From JBLIOB01 sp047639575 (GTDB lineage Bacteria > Bacteroidota > Bacteroidia > Flavobacteriales_D > Parvicellaceae), in the NCBI GenBank assembly GCA_047639575.1, contig JBLIOB010000116.1, forward strand, positions 1 through 11,958: a stretch of 11,958 nucleotides of DNA, given 5' to 3'. The notes under the pieces are model-generated. The model was not told the origin of the DNA. It did no database searches and was given only the letters and a program-made list of their open reading frames with translations. Positions 1 through 6,351 of the stretch are shown piece by piece. The stretch's first letter is position 1; every line of letters starts with the position of its first letter. The position numbers and the translations under genes are program-made.

Positions 1-1
1 G

Positions 2-1144
2 GGTTTAATTATTGATGGAATCTTCTTAACGAAAGCACATGAAAAAATTAAGATAAAAGATCGTTTAGTAGAAGCAGAACTTGAAAGGCGTATAGATTCA
101 TATATACTGCAATATGGATCAAAAGAGGTGCTTGAAAAGAGCTTAGAGCAACCCTTAGCTGAGATCAGAAGCTCCTTCCGAGTCCAAATGAAAAACCAGC
201 TTCAGGTAGCTATGTTGAAGAGAAAGATTTTGAAGGCTGTTACTGTTACTCCAGAGGAGGTGAAGGAGTATTTCGAAGCCATACCAAAAGATAGCCTTCC
301 TCTTATTCCAGTGGAAGTGGAGTTGTCTCAGATCGTCATAAAACCTTCCTTTTCGGACGAAGCCAAGGCTGAAGCTGAAAATAAATTAATGGAGATTTAT
401 AACCTGGTTATTGGTGGAACTCGGGAATTCAATGATTTGGCAAGAGAATTTTCTATGGACCCCGGCACTAAGAATGGCGGATATGTAGGAGCGTTTAAGC
501 GCGGTCAAATGGTGCCAGAATTCGACAAGGTGACCTTTCGACTAAAAGAAGGAGAGATTTCACCACCATTTGAAAGTCCGTTTGGATTTCACATTGTCCA
601 ATTGCATAGTCGGGATGGCGATCGAGTTACCGCAAGTCATATACTCATTATTCCAAAACAGGATCATAAGGACGATGATATCGCCATTGCTGAATTGAGT
701 CGAATCAAAGATAGCATCATTACGGGCTCTATTTCCTTTGAAAAAGCAGCTGTAAAATGGTCTGAAGATGATAGTTCCAAAGATTGCGGAGGCTGTATAC
801 TTGATCCAGCAAATGGAGAGTTATTCACTCCTGTAGACATGTTAGATCCAGATCTTTTTTTTAAAGTAGATCAGATGGAGGTTGGAGAAATTTCGGAACC
901 GGTGAAATACGCACCACGCCACACAAGCCTTCGGTATTTCCATATTATTTACCTGAAAAAACGAACTGAAGCGCATATAGCCAACTTAAAAGACGACTGT
1001 AAAAAGTTGTACGATGCTGCGCTTATGAATAAACAAAATTCAGTTATTGAACAATGGCTTGAGAAAGAAAAAGAGAACGTTTCTGTAGAGATTAAAGGTG
1101 ATAACTGTAAGGCGTTACGTGATAAATGGAGCGCAAAAAACTAG
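2..1144 (+). CDS. surA: SurA-like periplasmic peptidyl-prolyl isomerase (5' partial)
   Basis: This is the 3' part of a parvulin-type (rotamase) chaperone that helps outer-membrane proteins fold in the periplasm. The frame is open from base 2, giving 380 visible residues. The GTG at 128 is internal, because the frame reads on upstream with family-like sequence, so the true start and signal peptide lie outside the window. In visible numbering, residues 1-100 are the helical SurA N-domain, which ends in a TPEEVKEYF segment followed by IPKDSLP. The first PpiC domain covers about 104-205 (VELSQIVIKP, NGGYVGAF, FGFHIVQL). The second covers about 211-319 (TASHILI, VGEISEPV, YFHIIYLKKR). A C-terminal helix follows. 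Bacteroidota SurA normally has two such domains. Oddity: the second domain carries CGGC (262-265), and two more cysteines lie near the C-terminus. A paralogous PpiC-type foldase is the main alternative. Confidence 0.88.
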   Translation, partial: GLIIDGIFLTKAHEKIKIKDRLVEAELERRIDSYILQYGSKEVLEKSLEQPLAEIRSSFRVQMKNQLQVAMLKRKILKAVTVTPEEVKEYFEAIPKDSLPLIPVEVELSQIVIKPSFSDEAKAEAENKLMEIYNLVIGGTREFNDLAREFSMDPGTKNGGYVGAFKRGQMVPEFDKVTFRLKEGEISPPFESPFGFHIVQLHSRDGDRVTASHILIIPKQDHKDDDIAIAELSRIKDSIITGSISFEKAAVKWSEDDSSKDCGGCILDPANGELFTPVDMLDPDLFFKVDQMEVGEISEPVKYAPRHTSLRYFHIIYLKKRTEAHIANLKDDCKKLYDAALMNKQNSVIEQWLEKEKENVSVEIKGDNCKALRDKWSAKN

Positions 1145-1213
1145 AAGTAAAATTAAAAAGTAAATAGCAGAACCAATCTCAGTTATTTATTCTCATTACC
1201 TTTAAGAAATATA

Positions 1214-1233
1214 AACCGAAACGCTTTTCGGTT
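1214..1233 (+). terminator. 8-bp hairpin between surA and the lipoprotein gene
   Basis: AACCGAAA at 1214-1221 and TTTCGGTT at 1226-1233 form a perfect 8-bp stem around a 4-base loop, 70 bases after the surA stop and 36 bases before the lipoprotein start. No T-run follows, so intrinsic termination is only a possibility. It could instead be a leader structure or an operator of the lipoprotein gene. Confidence 0.35.
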
Positions 1234-1269
1234 AGATTAACCACTTAAATTATTCAAAATAAAGACCTC

Positions 1270-1782
1270 ATGAAAAATCTATCATTTTTACTTTTAAGTA
1301 TTGTCCTTTTGGTTTCATGCAGTGAAGTCAGTGAAAAAAACCTCGAGAACGATCCGATATCTGACTCCGAAACTTCCATTGACTCTGTAGACATAACCAA
1401 TTTATCTGATTTGATTGATTTTGTTGATCCGAACGAATTGCTTGATTCAGAAGATTCAATACCTGAAGTAGATCCTTTGGTAGAATCTTTTTCGCTAAAA
1501 GCGAGGTTTGTCGAATTTCATTTAGGCGATGCAGAACATTACATTTTTGAAGATGAATCTGGTGAACGTTGGGATTTTTCCGGGGCTGAATCCGAGATGT
1601 TTGATTTCTCCAGTTTACTAGATGAAAGCGAAATGGATGAAAGTAACCAAGGTTGGGGCTCAAATACAGAACTTCAAGATAAATGGTTTGATCTGACTTA
1701 CATCAAGAGAGAACAACCGCAGTACCAAGATGGACCAATGGCAATAGTCGAAATTATTTCAGTGGCGGTTCTTGTTGAATAA
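1270..1782 (+). CDS. Small acidic lipoprotein of unknown function
   Basis: The 170-aa product has a lipoprotein signal peptide: MKN, a hydrophobic run to about residue 14, then the lipobox LVSC with the lipidated cysteine at 17. Residues 18-73 are a low-complexity acidic spacer with about 18 Asp/Glu and a single Lys, rich in Ser, Leu and Ile. Residues 75-170 look folded, with alternating hydrophobic strands (KARFVEFHLG, HYIFEDESGERWDF, KWFDLTYIKRE, MAIVEIISVAVL) as in a small beta-barrel. I do not recognise the family. An acidic stretch after the lipid anchor occurs in surface-exposed Bacteroidota lipoproteins, so exposure on the outer membrane is possible but inferred. The ATG at 1270 is chosen because it starts the signal peptide. 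The gene is likely monocistronic, being flanked by a hairpin upstream and a gene-poor stretch downstream. Confidence 0.82.
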   Translation: MKNLSFLLLSIVLLVSCSEVSEKNLENDPISDSETSIDSVDITNLSDLIDFVDPNELLDSEDSIPEVDPLVESFSLKARFVEFHLGDAEHYIFEDESGERWDFSGAESEMFDFSSLLDESEMDESNQGWGSNTELQDKWFDLTYIKREQPQYQDGPMAIVEIISVAVLVE

Positions 1783-1798
1783 TGTAATGATATGCGTC

Positions 1799-1900
1799 AT
1801 GGGCATTTACAAGAAAATATTCACGGAAGACCAATTGGAAATTTCAATTCCACTTTCACAAGTTGAATACCATCAGAGAGTCCAGGCTTATAGCAACTAA
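1799..1900 (+). CDS. Possible 33-aa small ORF (weak)
   Basis: An ATG at 1799 opens a 33-codon frame ending at TAA (1898-1900), 16 bases after the lipoprotein stop. The peptide begins MGIYKKIFTEDQLEISIP and has a plausible mixed composition, with no signal peptide or known motif. There is no convincing ribosome-binding site. The same frame is open for another 54 codons after the TAA, which would fit a decayed gene as well as chance. It is listed only because nothing else explains 1783-1981. Confidence 0.15.
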   Translation: MGIYKKIFTEDQLEISIPLSQVEYHQRVQAYSN

Positions 1901-1964
1901 CGAATCAACAACAGCCACGACCAAATAGTTTCTACAATAATTGATCCTGCGAATATTCACGGAA
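1816..1964. repeat. Spaced 13-bp direct repeat
   Basis: AATATTCACGGAA occurs exactly at 1816-1828 and again at 1952-1964, in the same orientation and 136 bases apart, inside the gene-poor stretch beside the broken reading frame. The flanking bases do not match. It could be a remnant of an insertion or deletion event, or coincidence. Confidence 0.4.
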
Positions 1965-1981
1965 TCATTAGGTCGCTCAAG

Positions 1982-2652
1982 TCAATTAAGCACATGCTTG
2001 TATCGATTCTTGTTAAAGGCATTTCTATCTTCAGAAAAGTGAATTCGCTTTCCTTTTTCATTGATTAGAAAGTGGCGGTGCTCTTTTTTGAGTTCAAACC
2101 AATACTTCAGCTCTTTAGAGGTTATCATTCCAAACCTATTGGACAGATAAATTTCATGGAACTCCCTATAGATACTGTCAATTACAATTCTCCCTCTTCC
2201 GCTAACTAAGCCTTTGCGATTGTCGTATACGAAGGCTTTAAACAAATAACTAGCCAGTTGCTCTAAGTGAACAAAATGGGGTCAATTATCCACCTGAATG
2301 ATTTCAAATCGAACAGTCCCATTTTACCTTTTGAACTAAGCAATTGCCGTACATCTAAATTAAAATGTTGGTCAAACTCAGTTCTTGAAACTGTCTTCTC
2401 ATTGAAATTGTAGATTTTCCAACCTCGGCAATCCCCGTAACTTAATTTTGGACATAGTTTCCTTGCCCAAACATGTTCGTGATTTGAATAAGTCAATTGA
2501 ATCTCAGAGCAGACAGTGTCAAAATCATTTTTTCGGTCGCAGCATTCCAAAGTCCGACTCTTCCCAGAAAGAGTAGTCACCTGCCAATATTTATGATCAG
2601 TTTCTAAGGTTCGAATATTTTTGTGCAGTATGAACCTCCCCTCATTCGATCT
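1982..2652 (-). pseudogene. Frameshifted hypothetical gene downstream of serA
   Basis: Two minus-strand frames look like halves of one protein. The upstream half is open from 2652, with its first usable start a GTG at 2578-2580, and runs to TAG at 2263-2265. It ends in an out-of-place ILFT after SFRWIIDP. The downstream half reads to 1982 and is open back to 2281. Its first acceptable start (TTG, 2243-2245) lies inside a protein-like stretch, HFVHLEQLASYLFKAF. Adding one base at the G4 run 2278-2281 (C4 on the coding strand) joins them as SFRWIIDP-HFVHLEQLASY, about 199 residues from the GTG. No ATG precedes the frame, so the 5' end may be lost too. The protein is basic, with Cys, Trp and Tyr, no signal peptide and no recognised domain. 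A true mutation, an assembly error and programmed slippage cannot be told apart here; two separate small genes are less likely. Confidence 0.5.
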
Positions 2653-2670
2653 TCAATCAAGCTGCTTTTA

Positions 2671-2690
2671 CATTGAATTAGAGTTCAATG
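2671..2690 (-). terminator. Hairpin just after serA
   Basis: CATTGAA (2671-2677) and TTCAATG (2684-2690) form a perfect 7-bp stem with a 6-base loop, starting about 10 bases downstream of the serA stop on the minus strand. No T-run follows in the direction of transcription, so it is only a candidate terminator of the serC-serA operon. Confidence 0.35.
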
Positions 2691-2699
2691 AATACTTAA

Positions 2700-3665
2700 T
2701 TACGCCATTACTTCTGCGAAGTAGGCAATAATCTTGTCGGCTAACTCTGTACCAATTCTATCCTGAGCTTCTCCAGTAGCTGCTCCAATATGTGGTGTTA
2801 ATGCAATATTAGGAATTGCAAGTACATCGGCTCTAGGTGTAGGCTCATTAACAAAAACATCCAATGCTGCAGCTGCAACTTTTCCATTTGAACAAGCAGC
2901 AATCAAAGCATCCTCATCGATTACACCGCCTCTTGCAGCATTAACAATTCGCACGCCATCTTTCATTTTGTTGAATTCAGCTTCTCCTAAAAGTGCGTTT
3001 CCATCTGCTGGCATAGGTACATGCAATGAGATATAATCTGAATTTGCTAGTAGCGTATCAAATTCAACTGTTTTCACTTCTACATTTACAGATTGGTTTC
3101 CAACTTCAACTGGAATTGTAGCACCGTCCATAAATGGATCAAATGCAATTACATTCATTCCCACTCCTAAAGCATATTTAGCGGTAGACTGACCAATTCT
3201 TCCAAACCCAATAATACCAATGGTTTTTCCTCTTAGTTCAACTCCTTTGGCATACTTTTTCTTTAATGATTTGAAATCAGATGCTCCACTAACGGGCATC
3301 GTTCGGTTTGCATCATACGTACTTCTTGAAATACTAAATAATTGAGCCATGACCAATTCTGCAACTGATTGAGATGAAGACGCAGGCGTATTAATTACTT
3401 CCCGACCAATTGATCTGGCGTATTCTACATCGATATTATCCATTCCAACTCCGCCACGTCCAATTAATTTCATTCCGGGACAAGCGTCTATCAAATCTTT
3501 ACGGACTTTAGTCGCGCTTCTTACTAAAAGAGCCGCATAGCCTTCAGAATTAATTATGCTTTCTAAATCTTCTTGTGCAACAGTTTCAGTTACAACAGTG
3601 AATCCATTTGCTTCTAATTTTTCAATTCCTGAAGCAGAAATTCCATCATTTGCTAAAATTTTCAT
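2700..3665 (-). CDS. serA: D-3-phosphoglycerate dehydrogenase (short form)
   Basis: It oxidises 3-phosphoglycerate to 3-phosphohydroxypyruvate with NAD, the first step of phosphorylated serine synthesis in the cytoplasm. At 321 aa it matches the short D-2-hydroxyacid dehydrogenase form without the C-terminal ASB/ACT regulatory domains, so serine feedback through an ACT domain is not expected. The substrate-binding part (residues 1-100, about 295-321) encloses a Rossmann domain with GFGRIG at 153-158 and an acidic ribose-binding D176. The catalytic set is complete: R245 in NAARGG, E274 in NEP and H292 in TPHIGA. The ATG shares its A with the serC TAA stop (TAATG, 1-base overlap), which fixes the start and implies translational coupling. 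Another hydroxyacid dehydrogenase specificity is possible from sequence alone, but pairing with serC makes SerA by far the best call. Confidence 0.92.
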   Translation of the reverse strand: MKILANDGISASGIEKLEANGFTVVTETVAQEDLESIINSEGYAALLVRSATKVRKDLIDACPGMKLIGRGGVGMDNIDVEYARSIGREVINTPASSSQSVAELVMAQLFSISRSTYDANRTMPVSGASDFKSLKKKYAKGVELRGKTIGIIGFGRIGQSTAKYALGVGMNVIAFDPFMDGATIPVEVGNQSVNVEVKTVEFDTLLANSDYISLHVPMPADGNALLGEAEFNKMKDGVRIVNAARGGVIDEDALIAACSNGKVAAAALDVFVNEPTPRADVLAIPNIALTPHIGAATGEAQDRIGTELADKIIAYFAEVMA

Positions 3666-4738
3666 TATCCGTGTTTTTGTGCAAGTTCTTGCATTACGTT
3701 TACTAATGTTTGTACACTTTCTAAAGGCATTGCGTTGTACATAGACGCTCTATAGCCACCAACCGAACGATGACCTTTAATTCCTGAGATATTGGCTTCG
3801 TTCCACATTGCATTGAAAGTTTCGGTTAAATCTTCATTGGTCAATAGGAAGGTCGCATTCATGTTACTTCTATCCTCTATAGCATTTGGTCCAACGAACA
3901 ATGGATTAGAATCAACTTCATTATACAGTAAATCTGCTTTTTTCTCGTTAATATCTTGAATCCAGCTTACACCGCCATTTTTCTTTAACCAGCGAAGGTT
4001 TAACATAGAAGCATAAATAGGGAAGACCGGAGGAGTGTTAAACATAGAATCCTTCTTAACATGCGTATTAAGATCTAACATCGTTGGAACTTGAACGCTC
4101 GACTTTCCTAGAATCTCATCCTTAACGATGTATAAAGTTGTGCCTGCGGGCCCCATGTTCTTTTGAGCACCTGCATAAATAAGATCAAAATCTGCAACAT
4201 TTATTTTCTTACTGAAGATGTCAGAACTCATATCGCATACCAATGGAATATTAACATCCGGATTGGCCTTGAATTGAGTACCAGAAATTGTATTGTTTGA
4301 TGTGAAATGTAAATAATCATATTCACTTCCAGCTTGAATGTTTTTAGGGATATAAGAGTAGTTCTTGTCTTTCGAAGAAGCTACAATATTCATCTCACCA
4401 ACATAAGTCACTTCTTTCGAAGCTTTATTTGCCCAAGCTCCTGTGTCAACATATGCAGCTCGTTTATTTTCACGAATCATGTTGTAAGCAACAGTTAAGA
4501 AACCTGTGCTAGCTCCACCGCCTAAGAACAAAATTGTATATCCGTCAGGAACCTCTAATAACTCTTTCACCAAGGCACGAGCTTCTTCCATAACTGAAAT
4601 AAAACTTGGGCTTCTATGAGAAATTTCAATGATAGATAACCCCAGATTATCAAAATTAATCAGTGCTTCTGAGGCTTCTTTAAAAACTTCTTGAGGGAGG
4701 ATGCAGGGACCTGCGCTAAAGTTGTGAACTTTTGACAT
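3665..4738 (-). CDS. serC: Phosphoserine aminotransferase
   Basis: This PLP-dependent class V aminotransferase converts 3-phosphohydroxypyruvate and glutamate to 3-phosphoserine. It can also act on the analogous intermediate of pyridoxal phosphate synthesis. The 357-aa length is normal for SerC. Visible family marks are the start HNFSAGPCILP, HRS at 41-43, the GGGAS cofactor-phosphate loop at 73-77, D169 in VCDMSSD, and the PLP lysine K193 in AGAQKNMGPAG. Near the C-terminus GHRSVGGYRASMYNA (322-336) is the phosphosubstrate-binding segment. The gene is the first of a two-gene operon and overlaps serA by one base. About 216 bases separate it from the upstream same-strand gene, so it probably has its own promoter, which includes a tandem TTTGACC repeat. 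No serB is nearby. Confidence 0.95.
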   Translation of the reverse strand: MSKVHNFSAGPCILPQEVFKEASEALINFDNLGLSIIEISHRSPSFISVMEEARALVKELLEVPDGYTILFLGGGASTGFLTVAYNMIRENKRAAYVDTGAWANKASKEVTYVGEMNIVASSKDKNYSYIPKNIQAGSEYDYLHFTSNNTISGTQFKANPDVNIPLVCDMSSDIFSKKINVADFDLIYAGAQKNMGPAGTTLYIVKDEILGKSSVQVPTMLDLNTHVKKDSMFNTPPVFPIYASMLNLRWLKKNGGVSWIQDINEKKADLLYNEVDSNPLFVGPNAIEDRSNMNATFLLTNEDLTETFNAMWNEANISGIKGHRSVGGYRASMYNAMPLESVQTLVNVMQELAQKHG

Positions 4739-4759
4739 TTTTTATGTTTGAATTTGTAC

Positions 4760-4773
4760 GGTCAAAGGTCAAA
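4760..4773 (-). promoter_or_regulatory. Tandem TTTGACC repeat upstream of serC
   Basis: On the coding strand TTTGACC is repeated twice without a gap, ending 21 bases before the serC ATG and directly after a run of T. Each copy contains a TTTG core as found in Bacteroidota promoter boxes, but neither gives a full TAnnTTTG match. It may be promoter sequence or a direct-repeat operator. The role is inferred from position only. Confidence 0.35.
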
Positions 4774-4954
4774 AAAAAATATCAACTGAACGAAAGAATT
4801 CATTTTATTTTAGAGTTTATTCGATACGGTTTAAAGCAGTTTGGAAATGGACAATATATCGATTAAGTCTGAATGACTTCTTTCTATTTCTAATTGGATA
4901 ATAAACAAGATGGATGAGCTTAAAAGCCTATTTGAGCTGAGAAGTTGGAAAAGC

Positions 4955-5875
4955 CTATCTTTTAGGATGAGCTTCTTCCGGCTTGTGGTAATACTGATCT
5001 TTTACAGTCTTGTCACTTTTAGATACAGCATCTAGCCTGACATCAGGGTCTAAGGCAAAAATCCACTTTCCATCCTTTAAACGATACGAATCAAAACTTC
5101 CATCTGGGAAATAATGTTCTCTATGCCCTTTTACCGGACCTGAAGAGGGGGAGAGGTGATCAAAGACGATCATCTTTTCATCCTTTTTCAACGGATATTC
5201 TTTTAAAGACATAGTGGCATTTGAAGAGTATTCAAAAATGACCCTTCTAAACCATTGATTGTCTTGTTGTTTGAATATTGGCAAACCAAACTTGATCTTA
5301 CTTCCTGAAAATGCCATCACTTCTATGATCTTCTTTTTCGAAAGTTTGTTGTTGCCGTCCCAACCTAACAATGTATAATAAGTCTTATTTCCTTTTTCAA
5401 TAGGAATAATTTTGTAGTAAAGACATCCAAACCATTTTCTATTATCTAGTGTCTTCTTTTCAGGCTCATTGTCTTCGTAAGAAGCTGACTTGTCTAGTAA
5501 TTCTGTTAGAATGTATCGCTCTCTTCTTGAATCGTATTTCATGATGATTCCGAAATATAGATGACTTCCATCTGGTTTTTCAAAATTCCAATTGAACATT
5601 CTAAAAGCGTTGTCAGGAGCAACCATAGTTCCCATATACTGACCTAAAGAATCGAAGCTATACTTAAATGATTCATCATATTTAAGAGCCTTACGAAGTT
5701 CTAGCTTTACGAGATTGTTCTGCTTGAACATATCAGAATAAGTCCTTTTCTGTCTGACTTTTAGAAGTTCAGTTATGATGTTATTCTCCATTCCTGCCAT
5801 GTCAACCACCTTTTCTTCAATAGAAAACCCGTAGCTAGGAATTAAAACACATAATATGATTGTGATATACTTCAT
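4955..5875 (-). CDS. Exported protein of unknown function (306 aa)
   Basis: The product starts with a Sec signal peptide: MKYI, a hydrophobic stretch (TIILCVLIPSYGF), and likely cleavage near residues 17-19. The mature part of about 287 residues has no further membrane segment and no lipobox. It is rich in aromatic residues and beta-strand-like segments: YSFDSLGQYMGTM, FRMFNWNFEKPDGSHLYFG, KTYYTLLGWDGNN, and a lysine- and proline-containing C-terminus. The GWDGNN-LSKKK segment (about 173-187) reads like a conserved surface loop. I have a general impression of similar hypothetical proteins in Bacteroidota but cannot name a domain or function. It lies 58 bases after the ferredoxin stop on the same strand, so it might be co-transcribed with it, although a weak hairpin lies between. 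The ATG at 5875 is fixed by the signal peptide. Confidence 0.85.
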   Translation of the reverse strand: MKYITIILCVLIPSYGFSIEEKVVDMAGMENNIITELLKVRQKRTYSDMFKQNNLVKLELRKALKYDESFKYSFDSLGQYMGTMVAPDNAFRMFNWNFEKPDGSHLYFGIIMKYDSRRERYILTELLDKSASYEDNEPEKKTLDNRKWFGCLYYKIIPIEKGNKTYYTLLGWDGNNKLSKKKIIEVMAFSGSKIKFGLPIFKQQDNQWFRRVIFEYSSNATMSLKEYPLKKDEKMIVFDHLSPSSGPVKGHREHYFPDGSFDSYRLKDGKWIFALDPDVRLDAVSKSDKTVKDQYYHKPEEAHPKR

Positions 5876-5904
5876 CTGATCTTAAAACTGTATTAAGGCG
5901 TAAA

Positions 5905-5920
5905 AGTTACACACTTAACT
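5905..5920 (-). terminator. Weak hairpin after the ferredoxin gene
   Basis: AGTTA (5905-5909) and TAACT (5916-5920) can pair around a 6-base loop, and the minus strand then reads TTTA. It starts about 14 bases after the ferredoxin stop. A 5-bp AT-rich stem is marginal, so it may only attenuate transcription into the 306-aa gene or do nothing. Confidence 0.22.
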
Positions 5921-5933
5921 AAAATATAACAGC

Positions 5934-6296
5934 TTAGATCATATCAACTAAATGAAGAGAGTCTTTTTTCTTAAGAAGTTCTTCATCCGTTTCCCGAATG
6001 TCCTCATCATCAACACAGCAGTCAACTGGACATACAGCAGCACATTGAGGTTCATCATGAAAGCCTTTGCATTCTGTACATTTATCTGGAGAGATGTAAT
6101 AAACGTCCATATCTACAGGTTCTTGATCGGCATCCGCATCTACAGTTTGACCACTATTCGTACCCGTAACCATCCCTTTCAGTGATGTTCCGTCTGAAAA
6201 TTTCCATTCGGCTCCTCCTTCGTAAATAGCGTTGTTCGGGCATTCTGGTTCACAGGCCCCGCAATTAATACATTCATCTGTTATTATAATCGCCAT
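5934..6296 (-). CDS. 2[4Fe-4S] ferredoxin, Alvin type
   Basis: This is a small cytoplasmic electron carrier (120 aa). The first cluster motif is Cx2Cx2Cx3CP at C9, C12, C15 and C19 (ECINCGACEPECP). The second is Cx2Cx8Cx3CP at C73, C76, C85 and C89. The eight-residue spacer in the second motif is the hallmark of Allochromatium-type (Alvin) ferredoxins. Their two clusters typically have very low and quite different potentials. Two further cysteines (C93, C94) follow in PVDCCVDD. An acidic insertion of about 40 residues (24-66, with DADADQEPVDMD) separates the two motifs and is larger than in minimal ferredoxins. The start ATG at 6296 sits about 24 bases below a good -7 box. The gene is divergent from the acyl-CoA reductase and lies in the same neighbourhood as serC-serA; a redox link to the reductase is inference. 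Confidence 0.93.
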   Translation of the reverse strand: MAIIITDECINCGACEPECPNNAIYEGGAEWKFSDGTSLKGMVTGTNSGQTVDADADQEPVDMDVYYISPDKCTECKGFHDEPQCAAVCPVDCCVDDEDIRETDEELLKKKDSLHLVDMI

Positions 6297-6311
6297 GCTT
6301 TGTTATTCTTT

Positions 6312-6319
6312 TAGCTTTG
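6312..6319 (+). promoter_or_regulatory. Candidate -7 box for the acyl-CoA reductase gene
   Basis: TAGCTTTG matches the Bacteroidota -7 consensus TAnnTTTG exactly and ends 33 bases before the GTG start. No clear TTTG -33 box sits at the usual spacing, which lowers confidence. It directly abuts the opposite-strand -7 box at 6320-6327. Confidence 0.4.
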
Positions 6320-6349
6320 CAAATATACGCAACGATTAAAGAAATCAAC
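6320..6349 (-). promoter_or_regulatory. Promoter of the ferredoxin gene
   Basis: Read on the minus strand, GTTG (6346-6349), an 18-base spacer, and TATATTTG (6320-6327) closely match the Bacteroidota promoter TTTG-N19-TAnnTTTG. Transcription would begin near 6312-6315, leaving a short A-rich leader before the ATG at 6296. The whole element lies in the 55-bp gap between the divergent genes. Confidence 0.6.
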
Positions 6350-6351
6350 TA

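Noticed and set aside
128..130. GTG as the start of the SurA-like gene
   Set aside because: The same frame continues upstream to base 2 with helical, SurA-like sequence (EAELERRIDSYILQYGS), so this codon is internal.
1328..1663. 111-codon minus-strand open frame inside the lipoprotein gene
   Set aside because: It lies wholly opposite a gene with a clear signal peptide and lipobox, its composition (His, Asn, Gln, Arg-rich) is not protein-like, and it has no motif.
3556..3744. 62-codon plus-strand open frame across the serA/serC junction
   Set aside because: Antisense to two unambiguous enzymes; no motif or start signal.
5952..6185. 77-codon plus-strand open frame inside the ferredoxin gene
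   Set aside because: Antisense to the cysteine motifs of the ferredoxin; the hydrophobic, Phe-rich translation is a by-product of the opposite strand.
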